A DNA stretch of 64,000 nucleotides. Origin: JAJCYK01 sp965212195. Its GTDB lineage: Bacteria; Bacteroidota; Bacteroidia; Cytophagales; Cyclobacteriaceae. The translations under genes and the position numbers were made by a program. The notes below the pieces were generated by a model. It saw only the letters and a list, made by a program, of their open reading frames with translations, did not search any database and had not been told where the DNA came from. Positions 8,898-19,105 of the stretch are shown piece by piece. How positions within the stretch are numbered: the first letter of the stretch is position 1; every line of letters begins with the position of its first letter. The stretch lies in the NCBI GenBank assembly GCA_965212195.1, contig CBDBUW010000010.1, positions 620,001 to 684,000 on the forward strand, read 5' to 3'.

Positions 8898-11800
8898 TCA
8901 GAGGATAACGATCTTGCGGTAAGATATGAAATCCCGGGAATGCAAACGAACCACGTATACCCCGGGAGAAATGGAGGGTACTGTTATTTCCTGTTCAGGA
9001 GAACTTAGCTGTAAATTCTGAATGATATGTTTCCCATCCATATGGATCAGGTCCATACGGGGGAGTTCTTCCGAGCCTGTGATGCGTATGTTGATTTTAT
9101 GGTCCGTTACCGGATTGGGATAGATCATGGCCTCTATCGATTGGGGACTAAAAGAAATGCGTTGGATGTCCGAAAAAGATATTTGGCCTCCACCTTCCAA
9201 CATTTTCAAACGGTAAAAGGCCTGGGATCTACCATAATTGGTTACCTGGGTATCGCGAAAGTCATAGGGTATTACTTCGTTCAAAGTGCCGGTAATAGCT
9301 ACAAAGTCCAGATCGACCCATTCCTGGGCGTCCCATGAGCGTTGGATTTGAAACCCTTGATCCTCAGGGTCGTCATAGGAAGCGGTCCAAGTAAGGTATG
9401 CGGAACGATCTCGGTTGTCAAAAACCGCATCGAAATCCAAAAGCGTAATAGCTAACACACCACTACAATCTTCAGCTCCCACGGTGTAAAAGGAGGCCGG
9501 ATCGTTCTGGTTGTTGTATTCGGTTAACAACCAATCGGCATTACGGGCGATATCGGAGACTCTGGCTTCCTGTAAAAGTCCGTCAAATCCGCGGTTTACC
9601 GTTGAGGTATTGCCTATAGTAGGCTCAGCCACTGAAGGAAACTGATATAACAACGTTCCGTTTAAGGTAGTGCTGCCTTGTTGGACCCCATTAACGAACA
9701 CCCTAAGTTGATTGTCTGCCGCGTCCCAACTAGCTGCTGCCAAGTACCAGGTACCGGTACTATAACCAAAAGGGTCGAACCCAGTATTGGTATTGGTGTT
9801 GGTGCGCAGGCGTACTCCTATGTTAGCACTGTTCTTTCGCAACAACCAGGTTTGTGCACTGCTACTGGTACCCCAGGATTTGCCAAAAATACGATCATCC
9901 CCCGTGTCATCGGCGTTTATCCAGGCCTGGACGGTAACGGCCGTCCAACTGCCGTCGTTAACGGCGTTTAGTCGTATGTGATTTTGGGGGGATGTAGCAT
10001 CGTTGAAGTCTTGGGCAAAACCAAATTTACCGGTGGTCCTAGTGGGAGTTCCTGCGGCACTGCCGCTACCTGCCAGTCCGCCACCGGTTCCGTGATGTGC
10101 GTTGGCCGTGGCATCCAGAAATTCATTGTCACTGCCATTTCCCGATTCCTGCAGATGCAGTACCGCTTGGTAGTTGGCATCCCAGGTGGCTGTAGTAGTG
10201 GGATCGGCACTCACTGCGCTGTTGCCGTAATACATGAATATCTGTGTATTGACGGTGGCACTTAAGGTGTTTACTTTGACAAAGGCCAGATAAGCGCCGG
10301 AGGTGGCGGTATACGAAAGAATCTCATGATCTAATTGGGTGGTACCGTCAGATTGTGTAAAAACAATATCATAGCCATTAGCATTGGTAACATCGCCACC
10401 GTTGGCCAGCGTAGCCAAATCCGCATCTGTAAAATTAACCAGCATGGGAAAAGCTGACAAGTCGCTGCTGCCGCTTACCTCGCTGGCGTTGACGGTAATA
10501 GGCTTGCGACAATCGTAACCAGGCAAAAATGGAGCGGTAACGGTAACGTTTATGGTGCCGATATCACATAATCCAGAGGTATTGGTTATGGTATAGGTGA
10601 AAGTCTCAGTACCGAAAAAGCCAGGATCCGGAGTATAATCGATATTGTTGCCGTTTATCACTGCGGTGCCAGAGCCGGGGTTTGTTAATATAGCCAGAGT
10701 AAGGGTTTCGCCCATAGGATCCGAATCATTACTTAGCACCGGAATGCTGACCAAGGTATTTTCAGCAGTATTGGCATTGTCATCCACCGCCGAGGGCTGC
10801 CTGTTGGCATCACTGACGTCTGTATCCAGAACTGTTAGCGTCTGATTGGTCAAGGAAGATGGAGTGACGAACTTTGTGACCACCGTCCTGGACCCCCCGT
10901 TGGGCGTTACAAAACCTACTTCTACTTTATATAGCAGGGAATTGCCATTGGGTAGTCCGAAATGTAAGCGGTTCTCATTCTGACAACCATGTCCTACGCC
11001 CCCCGATACTTCCTGGATACCTCCAAAGATCTCACAACCATCGCTGACGATGACGGTGGCACCAATTGCGGGAACGGTAACGCCGGATCCAAGGTCTAAT
11101 TTAGGCACTACTTTTATATAGTTTGCGGGAGACCCGGTTATGTTATTTTGCCACAATTGATTAGCGCCACCATTTATATTCAGGTAGAAATCCATATCGC
11201 CGTCATTGTCGTAATCTGCAAAAGCCAAGCCTTCACCGTCTGCAGACACATTAATGGGGTTTATAGAGGTATTAGCAACGCCACTGTTGTCATGTATGAA
11301 ATTAAAATCACCGGGGCCGCTGCTGTTGTTCAACAACAAATATGAGGTGCCTGAAGCCGCAGCCAGAAATACATCAATTTTACCATCATTGTTTACGTCT
11401 GCGGCGGCAACCCCTTCAATATTTTGATTGGCTGGCATGGCCGTGAGAGTACCGTCGTCACCGGCGGTAACGGTAACCGTAGGTTGAGAGAAGCTTAAGG
11501 TCCCTACTCCATCTTGCTCTACTACCGTCACAGTATTTGCAGCTGTGGAGTTGCCGTTATTGGTCCAGATGTAGTCAAAATCCCCGTCATTGTCAAAGTC
11601 TGCAACTGCTACTCCGCCTTTTGCGGCGTTCACGGTTTGTAGGTTAAGGCTATTGTTATCTGTAAAGGTACCATCTCCATTGTTCACGAAAATATCCACC
11701 TCATTGATATTACTGGAAGTCCCTTGTCTTCGAGCTACAATGTCTATATGACCATCATTGTCAAGGTCGGTCGTAACGGAATAGTCCCCACTGGAGCCAC

Positions 11801-12425
11801 CAGTAGGGAATCCCCTGGGACTAGTATCAGGGGTGTAATGGGTAAAGGTTCCAGTACCATCATTCTGCAGGATATCCATCCCATATTGATGGTTTTCCAT
11901 ATAAACGTCTAAATCGCCATCACCATCGAAATCCATCCAGGCTAGCCCTTCGTTGTTCATGCCGTTGGGTGTAAAGAAAGAGGCCTGAATCAACTGAGTT
12001 ATAGTGAACGAAGGAGTTGGGGTTACCCCATTGTTGGTGTACACTTCAATTCTGCTGGCGGTACTACGCATAAAATCCAGATCGCCATCTCCGTCAATAT
12101 CACCGGTCATAACGGATCGTTCAGCAATGGCGTTCAACAGTTGCGCGGCATTAGTATTGGTTATATCGGTCCAGGTAACCGCTCCATTAGACAAAAATAT
12201 GCGGGTATGTCCATTGACATTATTACCATTGTTGGTATTCATTATAAGATCCAGGAAACCATCGTTGTTCAAATCTCCCCAGGCCACGCCACCATCTTTA
12301 GCTACGGCTTTGTTGATGGGAGCAACGGCAACATTTGTAAATTGAGCGAATACGGTACCATGGTAAAATACCGTGATTATAAAGGAAACCCAGACGAGTG
12401 GTCGTAGCTGCATATGAAAAGCCAA
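8898..12425 (-). CDS. Giant VCBS/UnbV surface protein with type IX secretion tail
   Basis: An 1175-residue secreted protein. After a signal peptide (to about residue 27) come six or more FG-GAP/VCBS repeats with calcium-binding DxDxDGxxD loops (for example GDIDGDGDLDF, DFDNDGDFDY), then an ASPIC/UnbV-like domain (GHGCQNENRLHFGL, about residues 455-530). Next are an Ig/cadherin-like tandem-95 type repeat (NDSDPMGETL), a DUF2341 domain starting at GYDCRKPITV, and a LamG/ConA-like domain (WTAVTVQAWINADD). The end (YPNPVTDHKINI to YRKIVIL) is a type A C-terminal sorting domain for type IX secretion. It is likely a calcium-stabilised adhesin or binding protein on the cell surface; no catalytic site is evident. 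Confidence 0.88.
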   Translation of the reverse strand: MAFHMQLRPLVWVSFIITVFYHGTVFAQFTNVAVAPINKAVAKDGGVAWGDLNNDGFLDLIMNTNNGNNVNGHTRIFLSNGAVTWTDITNTNAAQLLNAIAERSVMTGDIDGDGDLDFMRSTASRIEVYTNNGVTPTPSFTITQLIQASFFTPNGMNNEGLAWMDFDGDGDLDVYMENHQYGMDILQNDGTGTFTHYTPDTSPRGFPTGGSSGDYSVTTDLDNDGHIDIVARRQGTSSNINEVDIFVNNGDGTFTDNNSLNLQTVNAAKGGVAVADFDNDGDFDYIWTNNGNSTAANTVTVVEQDGVGTLSFSQPTVTVTAGDDGTLTAMPANQNIEGVAAADVNNDGKIDVFLAAASGTSYLLLNNSSGPGDFNFIHDNSGVANTSINPINVSADGEGLAFADYDNDGDMDFYLNINGGANQLWQNNITGSPANYIKVVPKLDLGSGVTVPAIGATVIVSDGCEIFGGIQEVSGGVGHGCQNENRLHFGLPNGNSLLYKVEVGFVTPNGGSRTVVTKFVTPSSLTNQTLTVLDTDVSDANRQPSAVDDNANTAENTLVSIPVLSNDSDPMGETLTLAILTNPGSGTAVINGNNIDYTPDPGFFGTETFTYTITNTSGLCDIGTINVTVTAPFLPGYDCRKPITVNASEVSGSSDLSAFPMLVNFTDADLATLANGGDVTNANGYDIVFTQSDGTTQLDHEILSYTATSGAYLAFVKVNTLSATVNTQIFMYYGNSAVSADPTTTATWDANYQAVLHLQESGNGSDNEFLDATANAHHGTGGGLAGSGSAAGTPTRTTGKFGFAQDFNDATSPQNHIRLNAVNDGSWTAVTVQAWINADDTGDDRIFGKSWGTSSSAQTWLLRKNSANIGVRLRTNTNTNTGFDPFGYSTGTWYLAAASWDAADNQLRVFVNGVQQGSTTLNGTLLYQFPSVAEPTIGNTSTVNRGFDGLLQEARVSDIARNADWLLTEYNNQNDPASFYTVGAEDCSGVLAITLLDFDAVFDNRDRSAYLTWTASYDDPEDQGFQIQRSWDAQEWVDLDFVAITGTLNEVIPYDFRDTQVTNYGRSQAFYRLKMLEGGGQISFSDIQRISFSPQSIEAMIYPNPVTDHKINIRITGSEELPRMDLIHMDGKHIIQNLQLSSPEQEITVPSISPGVYVVRLHSRDFISYRKIVIL

Positions 12426-12578
12426 AAAATTTGACCGTCCTAGCTCGGTTGAGTGAGTTAAGTAAAAATACTTAAAAATTTGTAAAGTTTTTGTACGGGG
12501 CCTTGAACCCGTTCAATAGTTCTCTTGTTTACCAGAGGATATTTTCTCATTTTATCCCAACCTGAAATTAATTGTCTA

Positions 12579-14015
12579 ATGCCCAATAAGCCCCCCCAGA
12601 AATACGACATGATGGTAATCGGAGCAGGATCCGGGGGTCTCAGTATGGGATTGGGTCTTCATGAGTTGGGTTTTAAGGTATTACTAGTAGACCGGTCCGA
12701 TGAGTCTATTGGGGGTGAATGTCTCAATAATGGTTGTGTGCCCAGCAAGGCTTTTATTCATGTTTCCAAGCAAATTGCCGCCGTTCAATCCGCCCAAAAG
12801 TTTGGTTTAACAGTCCAAGGAAATGTGTCGCTTCCCGCTGTTTGGGGTTATGTCAAAAATGCTCAGGAACAGATCAGGCATCACGAGAATGCTGCTTTCT
12901 TCAGAGAAAATGGTTTGGATGTGGTACTGGGGTCGGCCTCATTTGCCGGTAAAAACAGTATCGAAGTAAACGGCCAGGTTTATCATGGAAAAAAGATAGC
13001 TATTGCTACCGGCTCCAAACCCAGAAGGTTGCAAATTCCAGGTGTAGAGCTGGTGGCTTATTACGACAACGACACCATCTGGGAACTGCACGAACTTCCT
13101 GAACGCATGCTTTTTATTGGCGCCGGTCCCATAGGTATGGAACTGGGCCAAGCCTTTTCCAGGCTAGGTAGTGAAGTGGTTATGGTGGAGATGATGGATA
13201 GGATTCTTGCACATGAAGATCCGGATATTGCGGAGATACTTTACCGACGTTCTTTGGATCAGGGCATGGTATTTCATCTAGGTACCAAGATTAATCAATT
13301 CAAAAATGCGCACACCGCGGAGTTACAGAAAGGCTCGGATGTCTGGGAGGAGCAGTTTGATGCAGTAGTAGTGGGCATCGGACGGCAGACAGACTTTTCA
13401 GAATTGAATTTGGAAGCCGCTGGTATTCAAACCGACAAAAAGGGGCATATCAAGTTGGATTCTTACTTAAGAACTACCAATAAAAGGGTGTACGTATTAG
13501 GTGATGCCGCCAACGGCCTGAAGTTTTCCCATGCAGCTGAACTACAGGCCACCACTATTATCAATAATTTTTTCACGCCTTTTAAGAAAAAGATCAACTA
13601 TCATAAATTTAGCTGGGTCACTTTCACGGAACCGGAGATCGCCACCTTTGGGAGAAGCGAAAAACAATTAAAACAGGTAAACGAAAAATTTCAAAAACTG
13701 GAATTACCCTTTACAGATGACGATCGGGCGATTACCAGTGATTATCAGTATGGCAAACTTGTTTTATTGGTGAAACCGGGTTGGACCAGCTACAGTGATG
13801 CGAAGTTACTGGGAGGGTCCATGATAGCTCCTCATGCTGGAGAAATGAGCCAGGAACTAATCCTGGCATTAAGTGCAAACTTGGGCATTAAAAGCCTATT
13901 CAACAAAATTTATCCCTATCCTACTGGATCCAGGGTGAACAAAACCATTATACTAAACAAGTATTTGCAAGCGTTGAAACCCTGGATAGTAAAATTACTG
14001 AAGCTAATTTATTAA
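12579..14015 (+). CDS. MerA-like FAD/NAD(P) disulfide oxidoreductase
   Basis: A 478-residue class I pyridine nucleotide-disulfide oxidoreductase, starting at the ATG at 12579; an earlier in-frame Met lacks family similarity. It has the FAD-binding GAGSGG near the N-terminus, the redox-active pair in GGECLNNGCVPSKA, a NAD(P)-binding GAGPIGMELG and the second FAD motif VYVLGDAANG. The C-terminal dimer domain is present but ends in a basic, hydrophobic tail, and there is no N-terminal HMA domain or C-terminal Cys pair, so true mercuric reductase activity is unlikely. Similar proteins in Bacteroidota are annotated as mercuric or dihydrolipoyl dehydrogenase-like. It is followed 9 nt later by a small membrane protein. 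Confidence 0.85.
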   Translation: MPNKPPQKYDMMVIGAGSGGLSMGLGLHELGFKVLLVDRSDESIGGECLNNGCVPSKAFIHVSKQIAAVQSAQKFGLTVQGNVSLPAVWGYVKNAQEQIRHHENAAFFRENGLDVVLGSASFAGKNSIEVNGQVYHGKKIAIATGSKPRRLQIPGVELVAYYDNDTIWELHELPERMLFIGAGPIGMELGQAFSRLGSEVVMVEMMDRILAHEDPDIAEILYRRSLDQGMVFHLGTKINQFKNAHTAELQKGSDVWEEQFDAVVVGIGRQTDFSELNLEAAGIQTDKKGHIKLDSYLRTTNKRVYVLGDAANGLKFSHAAELQATTIINNFFTPFKKKINYHKFSWVTFTEPEIATFGRSEKQLKQVNEKFQKLELPFTDDDRAITSDYQYGKLVLLVKPGWTSYSDAKLLGGSMIAPHAGEMSQELILALSANLGIKSLFNKIYPYPTGSRVNKTIILNKYLQALKPWIVKLLKLIY

Positions 14016-14024
14016 GTTTGCTCC

Positions 14025-14342
14025 ATGGAATTATGGGAATCCTTTAAAATTTGGTTTATGAGCCTGGGTGAAAATTACGGGGTCAATCCCATTATTTTTG
14101 GCTCATTATACGTAGGAACCATACCTCTATTTACCCTTACTTTGGGGTGGGTCATCAAGAATCTTAGGGCAAAAAAACCAATATTATTACCCCTTTTGCT
14201 TACAGGCCTGTTCTTTATAAGCGCTTATATCTATCTCATCATAGCTGGAAAGAACATCCCCTATTGGGTTTACACCTTTATCGTACTTATGATTGTGGTA
14301 GGGCTTATCGGTACATTGCGGAAAATTCGCCAAGCCAATTAA
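14025..14342 (+). CDS. Small membrane protein of unknown function
   Basis: A 105-residue protein with three hydrophobic segments (about residues 23-45, 52-72 and 78-97) and a short basic tail. It is not recognised as a named family. The 9-nt gap to the preceding flavoprotein gene suggests one transcript. Its partner flavoprotein has a hydrophobic C-terminus, so a membrane-associated redox pair is possible, but nothing in this sequence shows redox or metal sites. Confidence 0.7.
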   Translation: MELWESFKIWFMSLGENYGVNPIIFGSLYVGTIPLFTLTLGWVIKNLRAKKPILLPLLLTGLFFISAYIYLIIAGKNIPYWVYTFIVLMIVVGLIGTLRKIRQAN

Positions 14343-14534
14343 ATACTCCTCCCAGCCCACCTTAAGGGCCCAATTCCCGTCTAGATTGTACTGACGGAAT
14401 TCTATTAATATGAAAATTAGAGCCTATCTCGAAAAAAGCCGGAATTTGATTTGGATTCATGCTAAAACCACTCCGGTCCATAGATCATCAAAAATACTGC
14501 TGACTTCACCACTGGTCTTTTACCTGTACTGGAA
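14343..14534. other. Convergent spacer with a weak imperfect hairpin
   Basis: A 192-bp gap between two converging genes. It holds an imperfect inverted repeat (AATTCCCGTC at 14372-14381 against GACGGAATT at 14393-14401, one bulged base) but no T-tract, so a terminator role is uncertain. Nothing else is recognisable. Confidence 0.3.
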
Positions 14535-15371
14535 CTAGTGGTGGTGTAGCAATTTTCTTAAAGCCTCAATACTGGAGGTAAAATAATCGCGAATGATCAC
14601 TTGCTGATTACTCTGTGAGGCAAATTTCCCATAGGGCAATACCGTACCAATCCAGCCCTCAAGGTTCCATTTACCATAGTCTATATCAGGTGGATGGTCC
14701 AATTTTGGCAGTGGCCAGCAATTCACATAGTAATAGGGTTCGCGGTATTGCACATCACCGGGGGAAAACCCCCAGCCAATGCTCTTCCGTTCATTTCCCT
14801 GTACACTGTTTTCCAGATAAAATAAAGCCGCTAAATCAAAATGATGAGGCCAGGCCCGTTGAACAGAGACTCCTTGGTATTGTCTTGACAGAAACGTCAA
14901 TAAAAGGTCCGAATTACCAAAAAGCTGTGCCAAATGTCCCCGTAGGTCTTCCAGGGCATTGCCCTGGAACCCGAAATCTGCCTGATAGGATGCTATTTCG
15001 TAAGGAAGTGCGGAGCTAAATAACTCACCTCGAAAACCATAGGCCCCCAATGCTTCCTTGAAATCCCCAATAGCTCGATCTAGACTGCTCTCCATCAAAT
15101 TAAATTCCTGGACTGTTTGCTGGTCCTTTAGTAATACCAGCTTAAATGATTCCAGGATCAGGGCCGCTTGCCATTGATCATTAACCAAATGAGATACAAA
15201 TCCTTTTAAATGTGGAGACCAACCGAGATTGCCGTAGTGGTCTTCCGGATGGCTAGGTGAATACGATCTGGCGAACATAGCCGGTATTTGAACGGCATGA
15301 TGCAACTGCTCGCGGGCTTGCGAGAGCCGGGTGGTATCACGACTTTCAATATAATTCCAATCACTAAACAT
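14535..15371 (-). CDS. Conserved-looking hypothetical protein
   Basis: A 278-residue soluble protein without a signal peptide or membrane segment. It is rich in Trp, Tyr and His, with a C-terminal half containing WPHHFDLAALFYLE and YYYVNCWPLPKL. No family was recognised. The pattern HFDLA plus a final YFTSSIEALRKLLHHH helix suggests a folded, possibly metal-binding protein, but no catalytic motif can be assigned. It starts 2 nt after the phosphoesterase-like/BamA fusion gene, so it is likely coexpressed with it. Confidence 0.7.
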   Translation of the reverse strand: MFSDWNYIESRDTTRLSQAREQLHHAVQIPAMFARSYSPSHPEDHYGNLGWSPHLKGFVSHLVNDQWQAALILESFKLVLLKDQQTVQEFNLMESSLDRAIGDFKEALGAYGFRGELFSSALPYEIASYQADFGFQGNALEDLRGHLAQLFGNSDLLLTFLSRQYQGVSVQRAWPHHFDLAALFYLENSVQGNERKSIGWGFSPGDVQYREPYYYVNCWPLPKLDHPPDIDYGKWNLEGWIGTVLPYGKFASQSNQQVIIRDYFTSSIEALRKLLHHH

Positions 15372-15373
15372 GT

Positions 15374-18300
15374 TTAAAATAAAAATCCAAATCTGAAAAA
15401 GAACAAATTAAGCCCCTCGTCTTTGGAAGTGGCATACTCCGCTGCCAATACCGTACGCCCGAAGGGAGCAATCCAGAAACCAGCTCCATACCCGTTATGC
15501 CAATTATCCAGAGTTTCATCAACTACCTGTAGGTTGGGGGCGTCGGACCATACCCGGCCAATATCGTAAAACAGGTTGATCCCCAGTTGACCTGGGAGTA
15601 CTTTGGTCCGAAAGTCTGCCAGTTTTATGCGCAACTCTGTATTTTGGAAAAACATTTGATCGCCGGTAAACCTGTAGATACGATATCCTCTTAAATTGCT
15701 TAACCCTCCTAAAGTATTGGCCTGATAGAATTCAAAATCTCCGGAAATAGCCCCACCACCTGCCCTTAAAGCCAAGGTAGTGTTGAAAGTCCCGCCGGTG
15801 GAAATATAAAATGCCGCCTGCGAGTTGAATTTCTGGAAATTGTTTTTCTCATCACCGAGTTGGGAGACCACACTCCCGTCGATGCTAAAAAGGAAACCCT
15901 TTTTGGGGAAATTACGGTTATCCCTACTGTCGTATCGATAGCCCAGAGTACCACCGATATATCCACGGCTCACGTCCAATAGCGGAGATTCACTATCACT
16001 ACCTCTTCCGATAGAATCGGCATATGTCAGTATAAAGCGTTCTTCATCGTCATTGTCCTTGGTTCTAATTTCTACCGCATGCCAGTAGCCTCCAACATTG
16101 ATTTCATGTTTTCCAAAATTACCTCGGAGGTGGGGTGATACTTTTAACTGCGCATAACGGGCTCGGTAAAATTGCTTATCCTCATCCCTCAGATCTTCAT
16201 TACTAGCAGTTTTATTGCCGAAGCCGTAAAAGAACTGGGCAAAGGTCGGACGATTTATATCCGCATCCAGGATAAAGTCCCATTTGCCAATAGCATCAGT
16301 AAACTCGCCCGTATAATCAATATTGAATGATCCTGACTTAAAAGCATAACGACCGGTAAGAGTATGTCGGGATGAGAAGGGATCTTTGCGAAAACCGTGC
16401 TTGGTAAAGATGAAACCACCCCCTAAATAAACCCCATCGTCCGGGTTAAAACTCAACAGGATCAAAGGAAATATGGTATTGTACTTGAAATCGGTGCGGT
16501 CATACTTATTGGGGGCATTCCCCGGCCTGGTGCGGTCTGCAACATTACCATTTACCTGATTTTCTTTATTCTTATTATCGTAGTACAGAACTTTAGCTGA
16601 GGCCCCTCCCTGGGCACTGTTGGTCACCATGTCCTCACCCTTTCCGCCTATAATGCGCACCAATATACGGGCATTACCTTCTCCACTTATCTTGAACTGA
16701 TCATCCCCTCCCCGACCGAAAATCCGTATTTCCTTGGTCTCATCGCCTTTGAAAATTCGTTTATAACGCTGAAACCTAATTTCTCCATCTTTATTCAAAC
16801 TGTGTACCCGGACCTCTGTATCTCCATGAGCCAACCGAATTATCTCAAATAATTCTTGGTTTCGGGTGCCTACCACGTCTACGCCTTTAGCCAGGAATTC
16901 ATAGTAGGTTCGTGCATAGGTACCCAGTTCGTCCCGTCGTCTTTTCAATTTTGAACTGATCACTTCCCCGTTGATCCCGTAAATCTCAGGAGGCAGCTGC
17001 CGCAATCCTTCCTCGATCACTTCATCTGTGAGATTTTTCTGAATGACCTCCACTGCTGACTGCCAGGATTCCCAGTTCAACTCGGTTAAAAAACTGCGGT
17101 CAAACCATCGGGCGTTGAATTCCAGACCTTCCACATCCCTGATCTGGTGATGGAATCCCTGAGTCTTAGGGTTGCCCCATTTATGTGAAGATAGCTCCAG
17201 TAGCCAACCATCTCCCCAGAAGAAAGCCTGGTCACGATCGCGTGGTATGGGGCGGTAATAAGTGAAATCGTTCTCTTTGAAACTGGCCCAGCGCCACTGA
17301 TCATCATGTCTATCCCAATCCCCGATCACAATATCAAATAGTCGGGATAACACCACCTGATCCTGATCTATGCGATGACGGTTTTTTTTCTTTAGATTAT
17401 TTATCACATCCAAGGTGCTGACAATATCCTTGCTATTGCCGAAACTAGGTTGATCTTTCCAATTCCCATTGGGTCGTTCCTCAAACAGAAATAGTCCGTT
17501 GGCAAAGTTTTCCCGGTAAATGCCCAACCGGGGGTCATCCGGAATATAAACCAGTTTGGGATTAGTATGATAAACCCCTACTGCAGATGCCATAGTTGGG
17601 ATGGCCAAAGCGGCATAGGGGTGAGATGCCGAGATCTGGTCCGACACCACATCACTGGCTACCGTACCCCGCAATACTTCCGGCACGGCCTTCTCCGGGA
17701 ATTTCTCAATACTACGCAAAACATATTGCTTGTCGTCCTTGGCTTGCAGCCTCAAAGAGATGGTTTGCAATCCACCTCCTCTTTTAATGGGAGTCAAGCC
17801 TCCTTTTTCATTACCTATATCAAATACCGGTATATTCTCAATGGTAGTAGTCCATTCCTGCCGATAATTATTACCCCGCATTCCAGGTCGCTCCCTATCG
17901 CGCTTCAGCTTGGGATTGCCCACCGCGGAGGCGGTTTCCTTTGAAAAGTCTAAGTCGGCAAAACGCTGGGGGTCCGGCTGCTGGTACTGATGGTTCATTA
18001 AGCGGCTGCGGTAAACTAAAGCCCCCCCTTTCTCAGCTGTCCAAAATTCCAACCAAACATCCCCGTTTTGGTAGACATTGATCTTTCCAAAACCAGTTTG
18101 TCCATAGGCAAATTGTGCGTTATTACCGGTAGCCACTCCGGTAGCCTTACCAAAAGAACCGCTCACCACATAGTGCTGTTCGGAAACTTTGTGGTGTTGT
18201 AGTGAATTTTCCAGACCACTTACATAGATCAAGTTGGGGAACTGCTCGAATATTTTTACCAAAGACTCTCGCATGGATCTGTAATCCCCATTGGCTAGAT

Positions 18301-19105
18301 CTTTACGATTTCCAATCGATTGCCGGTATTCTACATATAAAGCTCCCAGTATGGGGGGCATCCAATGGGCAACAGCCGGAAAGTTACCACCATGCAACCC
18401 GTTGCTGAACAAAGGGTGATGTCCAGCCAGGATAATCTTACGATGGGAGTTTCGTTTTAATACATCTTCAATTTTTACCAGCAGATCATTTTCAGTGACC
18501 ACATCACAATCCGATTCCTCCAGAGGCTTTTCCCATTCGTGCAGCCACCATTGGGTATTAAGCACCAACAACAACAAGTCATCTGAAATATCAATCTCCA
18601 CCGGTCCGGGGCATGCGTTGTCGGGTACCACCACATTTCGCTCATTCATCAATTCTTCCTGAATGAATTCCTCTAGATTGAGCACATTAGCATATCCGGC
18701 ATGCCCACCTGCGTCCCAATCATTATATCCCGGTATCATAATAACCTGGCCTGTAAAATCTTTAAGCAGTTCCACCTTCTCCGCTATTGCCGCTTCCGCT
18801 TGCACTCTACGGTTGTGGAATTTCTCATCAGGAAGCCCACGCTTGTTGGTATTATTCCCCATCCATATTGCTACCCCTTTTTCGCCGGCCTCTTGTAGTT
18901 GCCCATGCAATAGCTTCCAATCAGCTGCTTGATTTCCAGGGGAACGATAACTTTCTCCTATCAGAAAAAAGCTGTACCTTAATTCTGATTCCGGCGCATC
19001 TTCAGGCACTGCATTACCGGTGGGGTGGTAAGGCTGCTGTGTCAAACAAGATGCCATCAGTATGATCAATCCAGCCAAACTCAGATAATGCTTGGTCTTC
19101 TTCAT
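15374..19105 (-). CDS. Degenerate phosphoesterase / kinase-like / BamA-type barrel fusion lipoprotein
   Basis: A 1243-residue protein. It starts with a lipoprotein signal (LMASC, Cys20). Residues 45-320 follow the calcineurin-like phosphoesterase layout, but most metal-site motifs are altered: GD becomes GE (50-51), GDN becomes GNN (83-85), GNHD becomes GYND (126-129), the late GHxH becomes GLEN (297-300); only HHP (229-231) is intact. Residues 450-640 contain DIVIGDWDRHDDQW (D598, H600, Q603) followed by PRDRDQAF (D623, D625), reminiscent of the catalytic loop and metal-binding aspartate of HipA/Fam20-type atypical kinases. A glycine-rich GGDD/GGKGED stretch follows. The last 370 or so residues form an Omp85/BamA/TamA-like barrel with the LRGY loop motif and a C-terminal Phe. 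It is probably an outer-membrane protein. Confidence 0.85.
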   Translation of the reverse strand: MKKTKHYLSLAGLIILMASCLTQQPYHPTGNAVPEDAPESELRYSFFLIGESYRSPGNQAADWKLLHGQLQEAGEKGVAIWMGNNTNKRGLPDEKFHNRRVQAEAAIAEKVELLKDFTGQVIMIPGYNDWDAGGHAGYANVLNLEEFIQEELMNERNVVVPDNACPGPVEIDISDDLLLLVLNTQWWLHEWEKPLEESDCDVVTENDLLVKIEDVLKRNSHRKIILAGHHPLFSNGLHGGNFPAVAHWMPPILGALYVEYRQSIGNRKDLANGDYRSMRESLVKIFEQFPNLIYVSGLENSLQHHKVSEQHYVVSGSFGKATGVATGNNAQFAYGQTGFGKINVYQNGDVWLEFWTAEKGGALVYRSRLMNHQYQQPDPQRFADLDFSKETASAVGNPKLKRDRERPGMRGNNYRQEWTTTIENIPVFDIGNEKGGLTPIKRGGGLQTISLRLQAKDDKQYVLRSIEKFPEKAVPEVLRGTVASDVVSDQISASHPYAALAIPTMASAVGVYHTNPKLVYIPDDPRLGIYRENFANGLFLFEERPNGNWKDQPSFGNSKDIVSTLDVINNLKKKNRHRIDQDQVVLSRLFDIVIGDWDRHDDQWRWASFKENDFTYYRPIPRDRDQAFFWGDGWLLELSSHKWGNPKTQGFHHQIRDVEGLEFNARWFDRSFLTELNWESWQSAVEVIQKNLTDEVIEEGLRQLPPEIYGINGEVISSKLKRRRDELGTYARTYYEFLAKGVDVVGTRNQELFEIIRLAHGDTEVRVHSLNKDGEIRFQRYKRIFKGDETKEIRIFGRGGDDQFKISGEGNARILVRIIGGKGEDMVTNSAQGGASAKVLYYDNKNKENQVNGNVADRTRPGNAPNKYDRTDFKYNTIFPLILLSFNPDDGVYLGGGFIFTKHGFRKDPFSSRHTLTGRYAFKSGSFNIDYTGEFTDAIGKWDFILDADINRPTFAQFFYGFGNKTASNEDLRDEDKQFYRARYAQLKVSPHLRGNFGKHEINVGGYWHAVEIRTKDNDDEERFILTYADSIGRGSDSESPLLDVSRGYIGGTLGYRYDSRDNRNFPKKGFLFSIDGSVVSQLGDEKNNFQKFNSQAAFYISTGGTFNTTLALRAGGGAISGDFEFYQANTLGGLSNLRGYRIYRFTGDQMFFQNTELRIKLADFRTKVLPGQLGINLFYDIGRVWSDAPNLQVVDETLDNWHNGYGAGFWIAPFGRTVLAAEYATSKDEGLNLFFFRFGFLF

